DNA of 64,000 nt from Arthrobacter humicola (GTDB lineage: Bacteria > Actinomycetota > Actinomycetes > Actinomycetales > Micrococcaceae): the NCBI RefSeq assembly GCF_022803015.1, contig NZ_JAFKON010000001.1:248001-312000 (forward strand). The letters are read 5' to 3'. Shown piece by piece: positions 17,801-25,420 of this stretch. The notes beneath the pieces were generated by a model that saw nothing but the letters and a program-made list of their open reading frames with translations, ran no database searches and was not told where the DNA came from. Positions within the stretch are counted from its first letter, which is position 1, and each line of letters begins with the position of its first letter. A program made the translations under genes and the position numbers.

Positions 17801-18982
17801 CTCGCCTGGCCCACTGATCTGTGGCTTTAGCTGTAATTGATCCGATAGGGACTGAAGAATGTCTTGGATAGATTGTTGCCGCGCGTGAACAGCGGCAAAC
17901 GATGTAACTACGCCCGGGAGGTACTCTCTTTGGTCCTCCCAGAGATGGCTAGTTGACAGATGAAGATCAGCGTGGGCGTTGCAAACGAGCTGGCCCAGAA
18001 TTGCTGACTTACCGGATCCGGGTGAGCCGGTAAGAAGGAGGAGGCCGGGTCCAGTCCGCTGGCAGAAGTCGGCGATTTGCCGCAGTTCAGGGCTCCGGCC
18101 TGTGAAGGCCGCCACCAAATCACCAGAACGACTGGCTTCCTCTACCCCTGAGGCTCTAAGGCGCCAGTGTTTCTGATCGAAGGCTGTTGAATCGAGAAAG
18201 GCTACAAGCTCCCTTGGCGGTTCCTGGATACCTGGAGACAGGGGTATGTAGGCAGGATTATCAAAAAATGGAAATGACCCTGGATCATCCATTTCCACGG
18301 GGGTTACCCGGAGAATTTGCTTAGCTGAATATCCGGTAAGGTGCTTGATTTCATGGCGCAGCTCTCGAGCTAACTGCATGTAGGGAATGTGCGGCCAGCT
18401 GGACTCAATATCCAGCTCTCCCTTGGCGATGCGGGCAAGGACCCTGACAAAGGCCTCACTCAGACGACCGTTGAAAGCAGCCTGACCACTTGTGGCTGCT
18501 GCGATGACCCAACGTGAATTGGGTTCACCCTGAGCACCATGGAGTAATTGTTGCATGATCGTAGTGCCGGCAGAACAGCAGTCCAATATGAACAGGGTGG
18601 GTGTGCGTAAGTGCGCCTCTTGCTGCTGCAATAGACTGGATGGCTCCCGCGTCCACTGGTTTACAGGTTCGCTGAAGGAACCATCACTTCCCACAATCAG
18701 CAGATCATTTTTGTCGTCGAGCCCGTGCCCGATGATATAGAGGACGCGGGCTGTAGACTCATCCTCCAATGCTTCACGTATGGTGGCATTTATCGTGGCT
18801 GCCGAGGGGTTAGCAGACAAATTCACCTGGTAACCAAACGGTGCCCGCGCGAGCATCCCCGTGAGAGCGTCCGATAAACTGGTTACGAAGGGAAGCGGTC
18901 CGAACCGCTCTGGTTCCTCAGCGTTTTTATGGGCCACCTTTTGAATAGCGAGGGCCAGTACCGCCTTGTTCTTGCTCGTCAT
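14798..18982 (-). CDS. Caspase-like protease fused to a STAND NTPase and WD40 propellers (NLR-like)
   Basis: The ATG at 18982 gives 1394 residues. Residues ~1-240 form a C14 caspase-like domain, with catalytic H86 in 'LYIIGHGL' and C136 in 'LFILDCCSAG'. Residues ~290-560 are a STAND/NACHT-like ATPase. It has Walker A 'GSPGSGKS' (319-326, K325) and Walker B 'LLIIDALDEA' (D411, D414, E415). Helical linker domains follow to ~830. The C-terminal ~560 residues are 11-14 WD40-type repeats, for example 'LVSGSADGSIRRWDL', enough for two propellers. The expected logic is that WD40 senses a trigger, the ATPase oligomerises and the caspase is activated. An alpha/beta-hydrolase gene overlaps its stop. 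Codons such as AGA and TTA are more frequent than in the chromosome-like part, hinting at transfer. The role in phage defence or cell death is inferred. Confidence 0.9.
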   Translation of the reverse strand: MTSKNKAVLALAIQKVAHKNAEEPERFGPLPFVTSLSDALTGMLARAPFGYQVNLSANPSAATINATIREALEDESTARVLYIIGHGLDDKNDLLIVGSDGSFSEPVNQWTREPSSLLQQQEAHLRTPTLFILDCCSAGTTIMQQLLHGAQGEPNSRWVIAAATSGQAAFNGRLSEAFVRVLARIAKGELDIESSWPHIPYMQLARELRHEIKHLTGYSAKQILRVTPVEMDDPGSFPFFDNPAYIPLSPGIQEPPRELVAFLDSTAFDQKHWRLRASGVEEASRSGDLVAAFTGRSPELRQIADFCQRTGPGLLLLTGSPGSGKSAILGQLVCNAHADLHLSTSHLWEDQREYLPGVVTSFAAVHARQQSIQDILQSLSDQLQLKPQISGPGELIQELAQLVVPPLLIIDALDEARIGGLSANGRPSHSDIVDSLLVPLTTSVRSDGKPVAFVIVGARRWVGGVRLAQRLTMPHTVIDLDRVPDDRLRAELQGFAERRLWAGGVQWSASQIATFSTALAARLAPSRGASEAPKLGSFLAVSLFIASVMSSFRHPQISQALLDLAATAPQDITELLQFDIERRPASEELQAVLSAVAVAKGSGAPLEIIRRLASAQGQVDLSIARCKDILSDELSFYLRTSADADGSVLYRLFHQEVTDALKSSGAHREVSLSVLLQAEPHSYDWSGAEPYLRRHAVEHAADVDALADTRIGNQSRALADIWSSAEFMMWATPSVARRYPPPRHSSQYGSWELYRRAPLSDEMTPSEVALLVAIQNAKASDEAADKLNDDLFLAQDELAYWPAWGMEPLAIRPATTEKFPVTVLSTNASVTAFNSDRTLKFTGDIRGQLVVETEDKSVEGRPPVLPSSIMSLGVLESIGSVAIGGYDGRLAIWDWVHNVVQDFPHLHRKRITGIVPLDQEHLIVTTDIEGWMRLWRVDTRELVHEQLLLNDVGLTALTASKINRNVFVAATDRSIQRWDLRSDWKRKGVLNGSVSTVTTLALTPDERMLVSGSADGSIRRWDLNNLVMVGDPIMDLVSSVRYLEVQSNGITIEAHDEDKNRLFLDLYPGESSETLIAAMGEPGLSVVLNDRTRRVLVVGGSRGGSCYKLGTGQQISTYWFNSCAVPSKTVAHRSDTKVPPTDFWSRQRYGGKFTAASPKGNHWVTGDHDGRLIWWSRVEGTISRFSGDAWEPSADLNVRDAITGIAGSGDLLVVGSRTKVGVWETDGSFSWVAEQAADATNRPLAWMGEDRCLYTSDGGELWAWFRETKENRLLWRTESGNEITSIYVDQSKPRIWLGDDGGFIHRIGASDLEAESLSARFSEHRVVSIGMLGGTSVVCVFADGVIALLDEYLRTILDKTATFVPCAAADISMDANTVVLLDGNGPLTMELRVS

Positions 18983-19379
18983 AGAACGTCCCACGAAGAC
19001 GCTTTCCGCACGCCGAGGAGGTTCCTGCTTTCCATACCAGCAGACACTACATTGCAGACCCCATGGCCGCACCGCTGTCAGGAAACTTTGAGTTCGGGTG
19101 CGGAGCGAGCACAACTACTCGAAGCACTGGGGGCACCTTCAAAGGTGGCCAGAATTCGAGCAAGGAGTCCCTTGCCGGTCGTGCCGGCGGCAGTCACGGA
19201 ACAGCTTGTGCACGCGCTTCAAGATCGGATTCTCAGCGGCATGGCCTGTGGCCTTCCGTCTTCTGCCCAGTCGACAAGAACGATGTTCCCGCTCCATGAC
19301 CCCTCGTGAGCGGACGTGGTGCTGCGGTCGCCCCTTAGAAGCTCTTGCTAAGTCCTGATGGATTCCCGCCTCCAGGATC
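18983..19379. other. Upstream region of the caspase-STAND gene
   Basis: About 400 bases with no supported gene. The promoter of the caspase-hydrolase pair should lie in its left part, but I cannot point to a clear -35/-10 pair. Composition is close to that of the caspase gene. Confidence 0.35.
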
Positions 19380-19619
19380 TTGTCGGTCAGCATCGACGGT
19401 GACAGGTCGGGCTGGAAAGTCAGCGTTGAGGCTGTCGGGGCTGAAGGGAACGAGGGCTCGTCGGCAAACGCGTACTTTGTCTGTTCGGGGCTTGCCAGCC
19501 TCGACGAAGCAGAGCCCGCCCGCCTGAATCTCATCCGTCTCCTGTCCGACTCGCCCTCGATTTACGCCGTCCGCTGGAAGGACTCGGTCTCTGGCTTTGC
19601 TAGGGAGCATTCACATTAG
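19380..19619 (+). CDS. Short open frame, possible gene remnant
   Basis: 79 codons beginning with TTG. The codon third positions look coding-like and the sequence reads as plausible protein ('YFVCSGLASLDEAEP', 'IYAVRWKDSVSGF'). I do not recognise a family, no ribosome binding site stands out, and there is no partner gene. It may be the tail of a protein whose start has been lost in this rearranged zone. Weakly supported. Confidence 0.25.
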   Translation: MSVSIDGDRSGWKVSVEAVGAEGNEGSSANAYFVCSGLASLDEAEPARLNLIRLLSDSPSIYAVRWKDSVSGFAREHSH

Positions 19620-19814
19620 GGCGAAAAGGCCGGGAGAACGCGAAGGTGGTGTGGATCCTAAACATGTCCTTGGAGGTAATCGAGTCAACCAACCATCTCG
19701 GGACTGGGATCCAGGACTTTCAAGGGCTCCTCACGATCGAATCCGATCCCCGGGCGTGGGAGGCAAGGCAGCAGGGAATTGCCAGGGACTTTGGATCTCA
19801 AGCTAGGCACCACC

Positions 19815-20006
19815 ATGCCACAGCCCCACCCCGACCAGAACGCTGTTCCGCCGGAAGGCTTCGAGCCGCCCGCCGCGCCGCCGTACCAAGGCATTCAGAA
19901 GTCAAAGGACGCAGCGCCCATAGTTGCAGCAGGACTAGGAGGGGCGGGTTTGATCGGCTTTGCCAGCAAAGTGTTTCAGGAGGAGGAAGCGACCGAAGAA
20001 AGCTGA
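19815..20006 (+). CDS. Possible small single-pass membrane protein
   Basis: 63 codons from an ATG at 19815. The N-terminal part is Pro-rich and polar, followed by one Gly/Ala-rich hydrophobic stretch ('PIVAAGLGGAGLIGFASKVF') and an acidic tail ending in 'EEEATEES'. That layout could be a tiny membrane protein. The upstream sequence has no good ribosome binding site, and no family is recognised. Confidence 0.3.
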   Translation: MPQPHPDQNAVPPEGFEPPAAPPYQGIQKSKDAAPIVAAGLGGAGLIGFASKVFQEEEATEES

Positions 20007-20258
20007 GCGACAGCCCGCCGCGCTGCACGTGGCATCCGCGACGCATCGACGTCCAGTTCGATCTGGCCCGTCAGTTACGCAACCCAATCCGTCGCCCCGT
20101 GAGTGCGGCCCAAGGTGCTGGCCGGTCGACTTCGAAGAAAAAAGGTCAACTAGCTTGGAGCAGCGACTTCTTCGAGAGACCGAAAACGTGCAGAAACACT
20201 GGGGTCAACTATGCAGAATGGTCCAGATTGAACGGAATCTCACAGTAACCCGAAACGG

Positions 20259-20290
20259 CCCCGCACGCAGACGCGTGCGGGGTCGTTTTA
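20259..20290 (+). terminator. Rho-independent terminator
   Basis: Arms CCCCGCACGC (20259-20268) and GCGTGCGGGG (20273-20282) pair perfectly and are followed by TCGTTTTATT. It is the best intrinsic terminator in the left half of the window. It points rightward, although no confidently called plus-strand gene ends just before it. This suggests that a transcript, perhaps of the small frames at 19.4-20.0 kb or of a lost gene, ends here. Confidence 0.7.
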
Positions 20291-20466
20291 TTCAAAGGTC
20301 ATTTATTGTGTGCTCATGAGGCGGATCTGCCGCGTAGTTCCTCTCGGGCGCCGCTTGGTCTTACCACCTCGCCACCGGCCTGCATGTCGGCCTCACCTGG
20401 AAGTGACCGTGATCGGGCCGCTCGCACCTGCGTGGGTACGAGCGACCGCGATCCTCGGTCCGACCG
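20291..20466. other. Short gap before the lipoprotein gene
   Basis: No gene is supported in this interval. The lipoprotein gene ends into it from the right. Confidence 0.35.
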
Positions 20467-21222
20467 TCAGGTGTAGCTCAGGCTGACCAGCAGTGCTTTG
20501 AGTTGGGTGTATTGGTTTGTCGCCATCCAGGCTTTCGCGGCCTCCCTCTTCGGGAACCCCGGGTCGCCGAAAAGGACCCGGGTGAACAGTCCGCCGTTGG
20601 CGGTGGAGACGAGATTGCACCATGATGCGACGCCCTCGCCCTCCTTCAGAGACCGGGGATCAGTGAGCCCCATGAAGTAGGCATCGCCATCACCAGAGGA
20701 TTCCACAGCGAATCCGAAGACGGGCTTCTTGCCGTCCGGCGCCGTCATTCCGGAAACTGCCTTGTGATCGAACACGTGACGCGTCACGGGACCGCCAGCA
20801 CACCCTGCAGTGACGCCGTTGGCCAGGAAGAGCAGATCGTTTCCCGCACCGTCAGCAACGGTGACCTCAACGCCGGGAAGGCCGGCGGGCGGGAGCACGG
20901 TTCGCACGGTCCACGTCTCCGGATAGGCGAACGAGATGTGTCCGTCCGGGAACGTGAAGGTCTTCAGCGCGGGAGACCCGTGCTTAGCCGCTGAGGCGGG
21001 AACCTCCGACGCCGGTACCGCCTTGGCGGCAGGTGCCGCCGGTCCTGCAGTGGAAGCAGGTGGGAAAGTTAACGTCGCCGTGCGGTCTGCCATGGTACTC
21101 ACGACAAGGCTCGAAGTGGCGGCGGGAGCCCCTGGCTGTGGCCCACAGCCGGCAAGGGCGAGGCCGATGGAAGAACCTGCGATGGTGACGGCAGTGAAGA
21201 GTCTGGCGCGATGTGAATGCAT
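20467..21222 (-). CDS. Putative secreted lipoprotein
   Basis: 251 residues. The first 26 are a lipoprotein signal with a basic start ('MHSHRARLF'), a hydrophobic core and the lipobox 'LALAGC', so Cys26 should be lipidated and the protein anchored outside the membrane. A Pro/Ala/Thr-rich linker (~27-85) leads to a globular domain with 'FTFPDGHISFAYPETWTV', a start seen in PsbP-like/photosystem-type lipoprotein folds of actinobacteria. No catalytic motif is recognised. The ATG is preceded by a G-rich stretch (TTGGGGGC) about seven bases away. It is monocistronic, with the monooxygenase gene upstream on the same strand separated by ~120 bases. Confidence 0.75.
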   Translation of the reverse strand: MHSHRARLFTAVTIAGSSIGLALAGCGPQPGAPAATSSLVVSTMADRTATLTFPPASTAGPAAPAAKAVPASEVPASAAKHGSPALKTFTFPDGHISFAYPETWTVRTVLPPAGLPGVEVTVADGAGNDLLFLANGVTAGCAGGPVTRHVFDHKAVSGMTAPDGKKPVFGFAVESSGDGDAYFMGLTDPRSLKEGEGVASWCNLVSTANGGLFTRVLFGDPGFPKREAAKAWMATNQYTQLKALLVSLSYT

Positions 21223-21344
21223 TGTGTAGCCCCCAATTCTTATAACGGCGGGCCGAATGTCCCGCTTGAAAGCAAAGTTTCCGGGGCGCGGCCAGTAATT
21301 ACAGCCAGGGCAAGTTATTTATGCCTTCCGATCGCCCACACGCC

Positions 21345-23756
21345 TCAGATGGCCGCCGCCTGTCTCCCTGTCGGCACCCGTGACAGGAAGTCCTCCACCA
21401 CCGCGGCGAACTCGTCGGGCCGTTCGATCTGCGGCATGTGCCCCGTCTTCGAGAATGTGTGCGACTCGGCGTGTGGCAGCGCTGCCACTGCCGCCTCGAG
21501 GTGGCTGAACGGGAGGATGTGGTCGTGGTCGCCCCAGACCACGAGCGTGGGAGTCTCCGACTGCGCCAACGCCCAGAGGAGGGCTCTCCGCCACCCTGCC
21601 CTGACGCCAAAGATGGTTCCGAGGTCGCGAGCGATGTCGAGGAGGGTTTGGCGGTGGGACGCCCGCTGCGACAAAGCGAATGCGTGGTCAACGCGGGCTT
21701 CGGTCACCAGTGCTTTGTCGTAGAAGATCGACTGGACGGTGCGGCGCGAAGCCACTGGATCCGGACGCAGCAGCAACGCCGCGAGCGGCCCGACCGCGAG
21801 CAGGCGCAATACCAGTGCAACCTCCTTGCCGAACCCGGCACTGTTCGCAAGAACCAGCGCCGAGACACGGTCCGGGTGTTCGGCAGCCAGTTTCATGGCG
21901 ACGGCCCCGCCCAGCGAGTTTCCCATCACGGGGAGCGGCTCGTGCACCCCGACGGCGTCGAGGAAAGCCGGCAAGACGTCGGCCAGCTTCGCCAAAGTCG
22001 CCGGCCCGGAAGGCCGTTCCGAGTATGCAAATCCGGGCAGGTCCACGCTGTAAACGGCGTGTCGTGCCGAGAGCCGCTCGTGCTGCCCGTTCCAGTCCTC
22101 CAGGCTCTGGCCGATCCCGTGCAGGACCAGCACGGGGTCGCCGCTGCCGGTCTTCCGGTAGCGCAACCGCGTGCCTGCGACGTCGACGTATCCCGTTCCC
22201 GGGAGCGCCAGGGGATCCCGGAGCACAGATGGCGCCCCGCCGGACACCCGCACCCGTTGTCCGCGCCGACCGAAACGGACCCGGTCGGTCAACCTGCCGG
22301 CCCTCAGGAGGGCGAAGTCTCGGAAGTAGTTCTGGTGCAGCCGCCACGGTGAACCGGCACCCTGCCGGGGCAGCTGATCGGCCCCGCGGAAAATGTAGCC
22401 GGCCTTCAGGTCAATCAGGGTGGACAGCTCACCGTTGGCGACATCGGCAGGCGCCGCGGGCACCACCCAATGCAGTCCCCGCCGGTCAAGGTGCTTCAGC
22501 AGCCGGCAGACGTAGCCTGCGACCAGATCCGCCTTCAGGGTCCACGATGCGTTGGTGTACCCGATGGTGAGCGCAAAGTTGGGCACGCCGTCGAGCATCA
22601 TGCCCTTGTAGGTCAGGGTCTTGCCCACGTCCACGGGATCGCCGTCGACGGTGAGCGCCATCCCGCCAATCACCAGCAGATTCAATCCCGTCGCCGTGAC
22701 GATGACGTCGGCCGGGATCGACCCGCCCGAGACCAGGTCAATCCCGTCCGGCGTGATCCGGGAGATCCTGTCGGTGACGATGTCGGCAGTGCCTGCGCTG
22801 ATCGCGCGGTAGAGGTCCCCGTTGGGGATCGCGCAGACCCGCTGGTCCCACGGCTGATACGACGGCGCCAGGTGCGTGTCAACCGCAAAGCCCTGCGGCA
22901 GCTTGGCGACCGCAGATTTGCGCAGGATCGCTTTCATGGTCTCCGGCCGCCGTCGGCTGAGCTGGTACGTGAACATCGAAAAGAGAATGTTCTTGACCCG
23001 GACGACGTCGTACGCCAGTTGCGCGGGCAGCTTGCCCCGGAGGCGGTCGGCCAGGTGGTCGCGGGACGGCACGGGGGCGATGTACGTGGGGGAGCGCTGC
23101 AGCATCGTCACCTTCGCGGCCGCCTTTGCCATGGACGGCACAAGTGTCACCGCGGTGGCCCCGCTGCCGATGATCACCACCTGCTTGCCCTCGTAATCGA
23201 GGTCGGCCGGCCAGTGCTGCGGGTGGACGATCGATCCGGTGAAGGTGTCGGCGCCGTCAATGGCAGGGGTAAACCCCTCGTCATAGCGGTAATAGCCCGA
23301 GCACACAGACAGGAAAGAGCATGTGTACGTGACCGCCTCGGCGGTGCCGGGTCCCGGGTCGCCGTGCCGGTATTCGCCCTCGGATGTGCGGACGGCCGTC
23401 ACCGTCCACAGCGCGGTGTCGCTGGACCAGTCGGCAGAGACCACCCGGGTGTTCAGCCGGATCTGCGGGGACAGGCCCTCGTCCGCAATGGTCGCCTCGA
23501 TGTAGTCGCGGATCGCATCGCCGTCGGCAATCGCCTTGGCACCGGCCCAGGGCCGGAAGGAATAGCCGAGGGTGTACATGTCGCTGTCGGAGCGGACGCC
23601 CGGGTATCGGAAGAGATCCCAGGTGCCGCCCACCGTGCCCCGGGACTCCAGGATCGCGAACGTCTTCCCTGGTGTTTCGCGTTTCAGCCGGCTCGCGAAA
23701 CCTATGCCGCTCAGCCCGGCTCCGACAATCAACACATCCACGTGCGCGCTCATCAC
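21345..23756 (-). CDS. Baeyer-Villiger monooxygenase fused to an alpha/beta-hydrolase
   Basis: 803 residues with two enzymes in one chain. Residues ~5-500 are a flavin monooxygenase. FAD is bound through 'VGAGLSGIG' (11-19) and NADPH through 'IGSGATA' (196-202). The type I Baeyer-Villiger fingerprint F-x-G-x3-H-x3-W-P is perfect at F172-P183. Residues ~525-800 are a hydrolase with HG at 546-547, nucleophile S614 in 'MGNSLGG', acid D745 in 'WGDHDHILP' and base H773 in 'TGHMPQ'. The pair could oxidise a ketone to an ester and then split the ester. GTG at 23756 is directly followed by ATG at 23753; either may be the start. It is divergent from a TetR gene across two palindromes, the same layout as ethA-ethR. 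Confidence 0.9.
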   Translation of the reverse strand: MMSAHVDVLIVGAGLSGIGFASRLKRETPGKTFAILESRGTVGGTWDLFRYPGVRSDSDMYTLGYSFRPWAGAKAIADGDAIRDYIEATIADEGLSPQIRLNTRVVSADWSSDTALWTVTAVRTSEGEYRHGDPGPGTAEAVTYTCSFLSVCSGYYRYDEGFTPAIDGADTFTGSIVHPQHWPADLDYEGKQVVIIGSGATAVTLVPSMAKAAAKVTMLQRSPTYIAPVPSRDHLADRLRGKLPAQLAYDVVRVKNILFSMFTYQLSRRRPETMKAILRKSAVAKLPQGFAVDTHLAPSYQPWDQRVCAIPNGDLYRAISAGTADIVTDRISRITPDGIDLVSGGSIPADVIVTATGLNLLVIGGMALTVDGDPVDVGKTLTYKGMMLDGVPNFALTIGYTNASWTLKADLVAGYVCRLLKHLDRRGLHWVVPAAPADVANGELSTLIDLKAGYIFRGADQLPRQGAGSPWRLHQNYFRDFALLRAGRLTDRVRFGRRGQRVRVSGGAPSVLRDPLALPGTGYVDVAGTRLRYRKTGSGDPVLVLHGIGQSLEDWNGQHERLSARHAVYSVDLPGFAYSERPSGPATLAKLADVLPAFLDAVGVHEPLPVMGNSLGGAVAMKLAAEHPDRVSALVLANSAGFGKEVALVLRLLAVGPLAALLLRPDPVASRRTVQSIFYDKALVTEARVDHAFALSQRASHRQTLLDIARDLGTIFGVRAGWRRALLWALAQSETPTLVVWGDHDHILPFSHLEAAVAALPHAESHTFSKTGHMPQIERPDEFAAVVEDFLSRVPTGRQAAAI

Positions 23757-23765
23757 GCCACGCTA

Positions 23766-23800
23766 TCGACTTAAAGTCGAGAGAGTCAACACCGTGTTGA
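23766..23800. promoter_or_regulatory. Tandem palindromic operators between the monooxygenase and tetR genes
   Basis: Two perfect 15-bp palindromes occur in the 66-base divergent gap: TCGACTTAAAGTCGA (23766-23780) and TCAACACCGTGTTGA (23786-23800). Their centres are 20 bases apart, about two helical turns. They are the likely binding sites of the adjacent TetR-family protein and would control both genes. The two palindromes differ in sequence, so they may bind with different affinity or bind different proteins. Confidence 0.65.
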
Positions 23801-23822
23801 TACCTCGCGTTAGGATGGGCGC

Positions 23823-24455
23823 ATGGCTCCACGTGGAAGACGTACAGCACGGGTCTCGGGGGATGAACGCCAGGACGCGATCCTCACCACCGCCGAGGCG
23901 CTCCTTGGCGAGCGGTCCTTCGACGACGTTTCGATCGAGGAGCTGGCCCGCGGCGCCGGCATCTCGCGCCCCACCTTCTACTTCTACTTCTCGTCCAAGG
24001 ATGAGATGCTGCTGGCCCTTCTGGACCGGGTGATCTCCGAGGTGGAACACCGGGTCAGCGAGTTGCCGCGAAATTTCGAAAGTGACCCCGCGGGAGCCTG
24101 GACGCGCTCCATTGGCATGTTCGTTGAGGTGTTCGTGGCCCATCGCGGCGTCGCCACCGCGGCGATTGCAGCGCGGGCCCGCAACGACGAGGTGCGCGCC
24201 CTCTGGTCCAAATCGATGCAGTCCTGGGTCGATTTCTCGAGCGATGTCATCGCGTCCGAGCAAGCCCGAGGGGCTGCGCCGGACGGCATCGACGCCCATG
24301 ACCTGGCCGTGAGCCTCAATCTCATGAACGAGCGGGTGATCACCGCCGTCCTCAACCGGGAGATTCCCGCGATCGCGGAGTCCCATGCCCTGGACGTGTT
24401 ATCCACCATCTGGATCCGCAGTATCTACGGGTCCGTCAACCCCGGCCGTTCCTAG
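23823..24455 (+). CDS. TetR-family repressor, EthR-like
   Basis: 210 residues. Residues ~15-62 are the TetR helix-turn-helix ('FDDVSIEELARGAGISRPTFYFYFSSKDEML'-like segment). The long helical C-terminal domain fits ligand-binding EthR-type regulators, with 'DPAGAWTRSIGMFVEVF' and 'HRGVATAAIAARA'. It is divergent from a Baeyer-Villiger monooxygenase gene, as EthR is from EthA, so it most likely represses that gene and itself in the absence of a ketone or ester ligand. The 3-hydroxyacyl-CoA dehydrogenase gene follows 25 bases downstream and is probably co-transcribed. The ATG is closely preceded by AGGATGGGC. Confidence 0.9.
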   Translation: MAPRGRRTARVSGDERQDAILTTAEALLGERSFDDVSIEELARGAGISRPTFYFYFSSKDEMLLALLDRVISEVEHRVSELPRNFESDPAGAWTRSIGMFVEVFVAHRGVATAAIAARARNDEVRALWSKSMQSWVDFSSDVIASEQARGAAPDGIDAHDLAVSLNLMNERVITAVLNREIPAIAESHALDVLSTIWIRSIYGSVNPGRS

Positions 24456-24480
24456 CGCCGGGTGGAAAGGAAGAACCCGC

Positions 24481-25341
24481 ATGCCCCGCCAGATCAAGAC
24501 CCTGACCGTGCTCGGCACCGGAGTGCTCGGTTCCCAGATCGCCTATCAGGCCGCCTTCCACGGATTCGCTGTCACCGCCTACGACGTCGACGGCGACGCC
24601 CTGGAGAAGGCCCGGGCGCGCTTCGCCCGGCTTGTCGGCATCTACCGGGCGGCCAACGTCGGCGGTGCCGGAGAGAGCAAAGCCGAGGCAGCTCTTGAAA
24701 ACCTCCGCCTCACCGCCAACCTCGGGGACGCCGTCGCCGATGCAGACCTCGTGATCGAGGCCGTTCCTGAGCTGCTCGAGGTGAAGCGGGACGTCTACCG
24801 CACGCTCGCAGATCTGGCCCCCGCCAAGACCATCTTCGCCACGAACTCATCAACTTTGCTGCCCAGTGATCTTAAAGATTCCACCGGCCGCCCCGACCGC
24901 TTCCTCGCCATCCATTACGCCAACAACATCTGGGCGCAGAACATCGCCGAGGTGATGGGCACCGCCGAAACCGATCCCGCAGTCTTCGACGCCGTCGTCG
25001 ACTTCGCGCGAAACAGCGGGCTGGAGCCGATCGAGATCAGGAAGGAGAAGGCCGGCTACGTGCTGAACTCCCTGCTGGTCCCGCTCCTGAACGCGGCCGC
25101 CGGCCTGCTGCTGCAAGGCGTCGCCAGCCCGGAAACGATCGACAAGACGTGGCGCATTGCCACCGGAGCGCCGAGCGGTCCGTTCCAGATCTACGACGTC
25201 GTCGGGCTGGGAACCGCCTACAACATTGCCGCCTCATCGCCAGAGCCCGGATCCCAGGTCTTCGCTCGGTACCTCAAGGACAACTACATCGACCAGGGCA
25301 AACTCGGCGTCGAGACGGGCGAGGGTTTTTACACCTACTGA
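24481..25341 (+). CDS. 3-hydroxyacyl-CoA dehydrogenase
   Basis: 286 residues from the ATG at 24481, supported by GGAAAGGAAG 10-19 bases upstream. The N-terminal Rossmann domain has 'LGTGVLGSQIA' (NAD binding) and the family block 'ADLVIEAVPELLEVK'. 'FATNSSTLLPSDL' follows, and then 'FLAIHYANNIW' with the catalytic His. The C-terminal helical domain ends in 'GKLGVETGEGFYTY', the usual 3HCDH finish. It oxidises 3-hydroxyacyl-CoA to 3-ketoacyl-CoA in the cytosol. Co-transcription with the tetR gene suggests a shared pathway with the monooxygenase-esterase, whose products would be carboxylic acids. No acyl-CoA ligase or thiolase lies nearby. Confidence 0.88.
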   Translation: MPRQIKTLTVLGTGVLGSQIAYQAAFHGFAVTAYDVDGDALEKARARFARLVGIYRAANVGGAGESKAEAALENLRLTANLGDAVADADLVIEAVPELLEVKRDVYRTLADLAPAKTIFATNSSTLLPSDLKDSTGRPDRFLAIHYANNIWAQNIAEVMGTAETDPAVFDAVVDFARNSGLEPIEIRKEKAGYVLNSLLVPLLNAAAGLLLQGVASPETIDKTWRIATGAPSGPFQIYDVVGLGTAYNIAASSPEPGSQVFARYLKDNYIDQGKLGVETGEGFYTY

Positions 25342-25378
25342 GTCTTCCCATAGGCGGACGGACAGTCTAGCGAAGGGG

Positions 25379-25420
25379 AAGGGCTGCGCAACCGCTTTTT
25401 ACGCGGACCCGTCAGCCCTT
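25379..25420. terminator. Hairpin between convergent genes
   Basis: AAGGGCTG (25379-25386) pairs with CAGCCCTT (25413-25420), with an inner CCGC/GCGG pairing around a TTTTT loop. It lies between the 3' ends of the dehydrogenase gene and the SDR gene and overlaps the SDR stop codon. It could serve both directions. Confidence 0.5.

Noticed and set aside
19646..20248. A 200-codon gene before the terminator at 20.26 kb
   Set aside because: The translation is Arg/Ser-rich and low in hydrophobic residues, with frame-shadow character, and conflicts with the better small frame at 19815-20006.
22470..23774. A 434-codon open frame antisense to the monooxygenase fusion
   Set aside because: It has Arg/Gly/Val-rich sequence with no family features and lies wholly inside a strongly supported gene.
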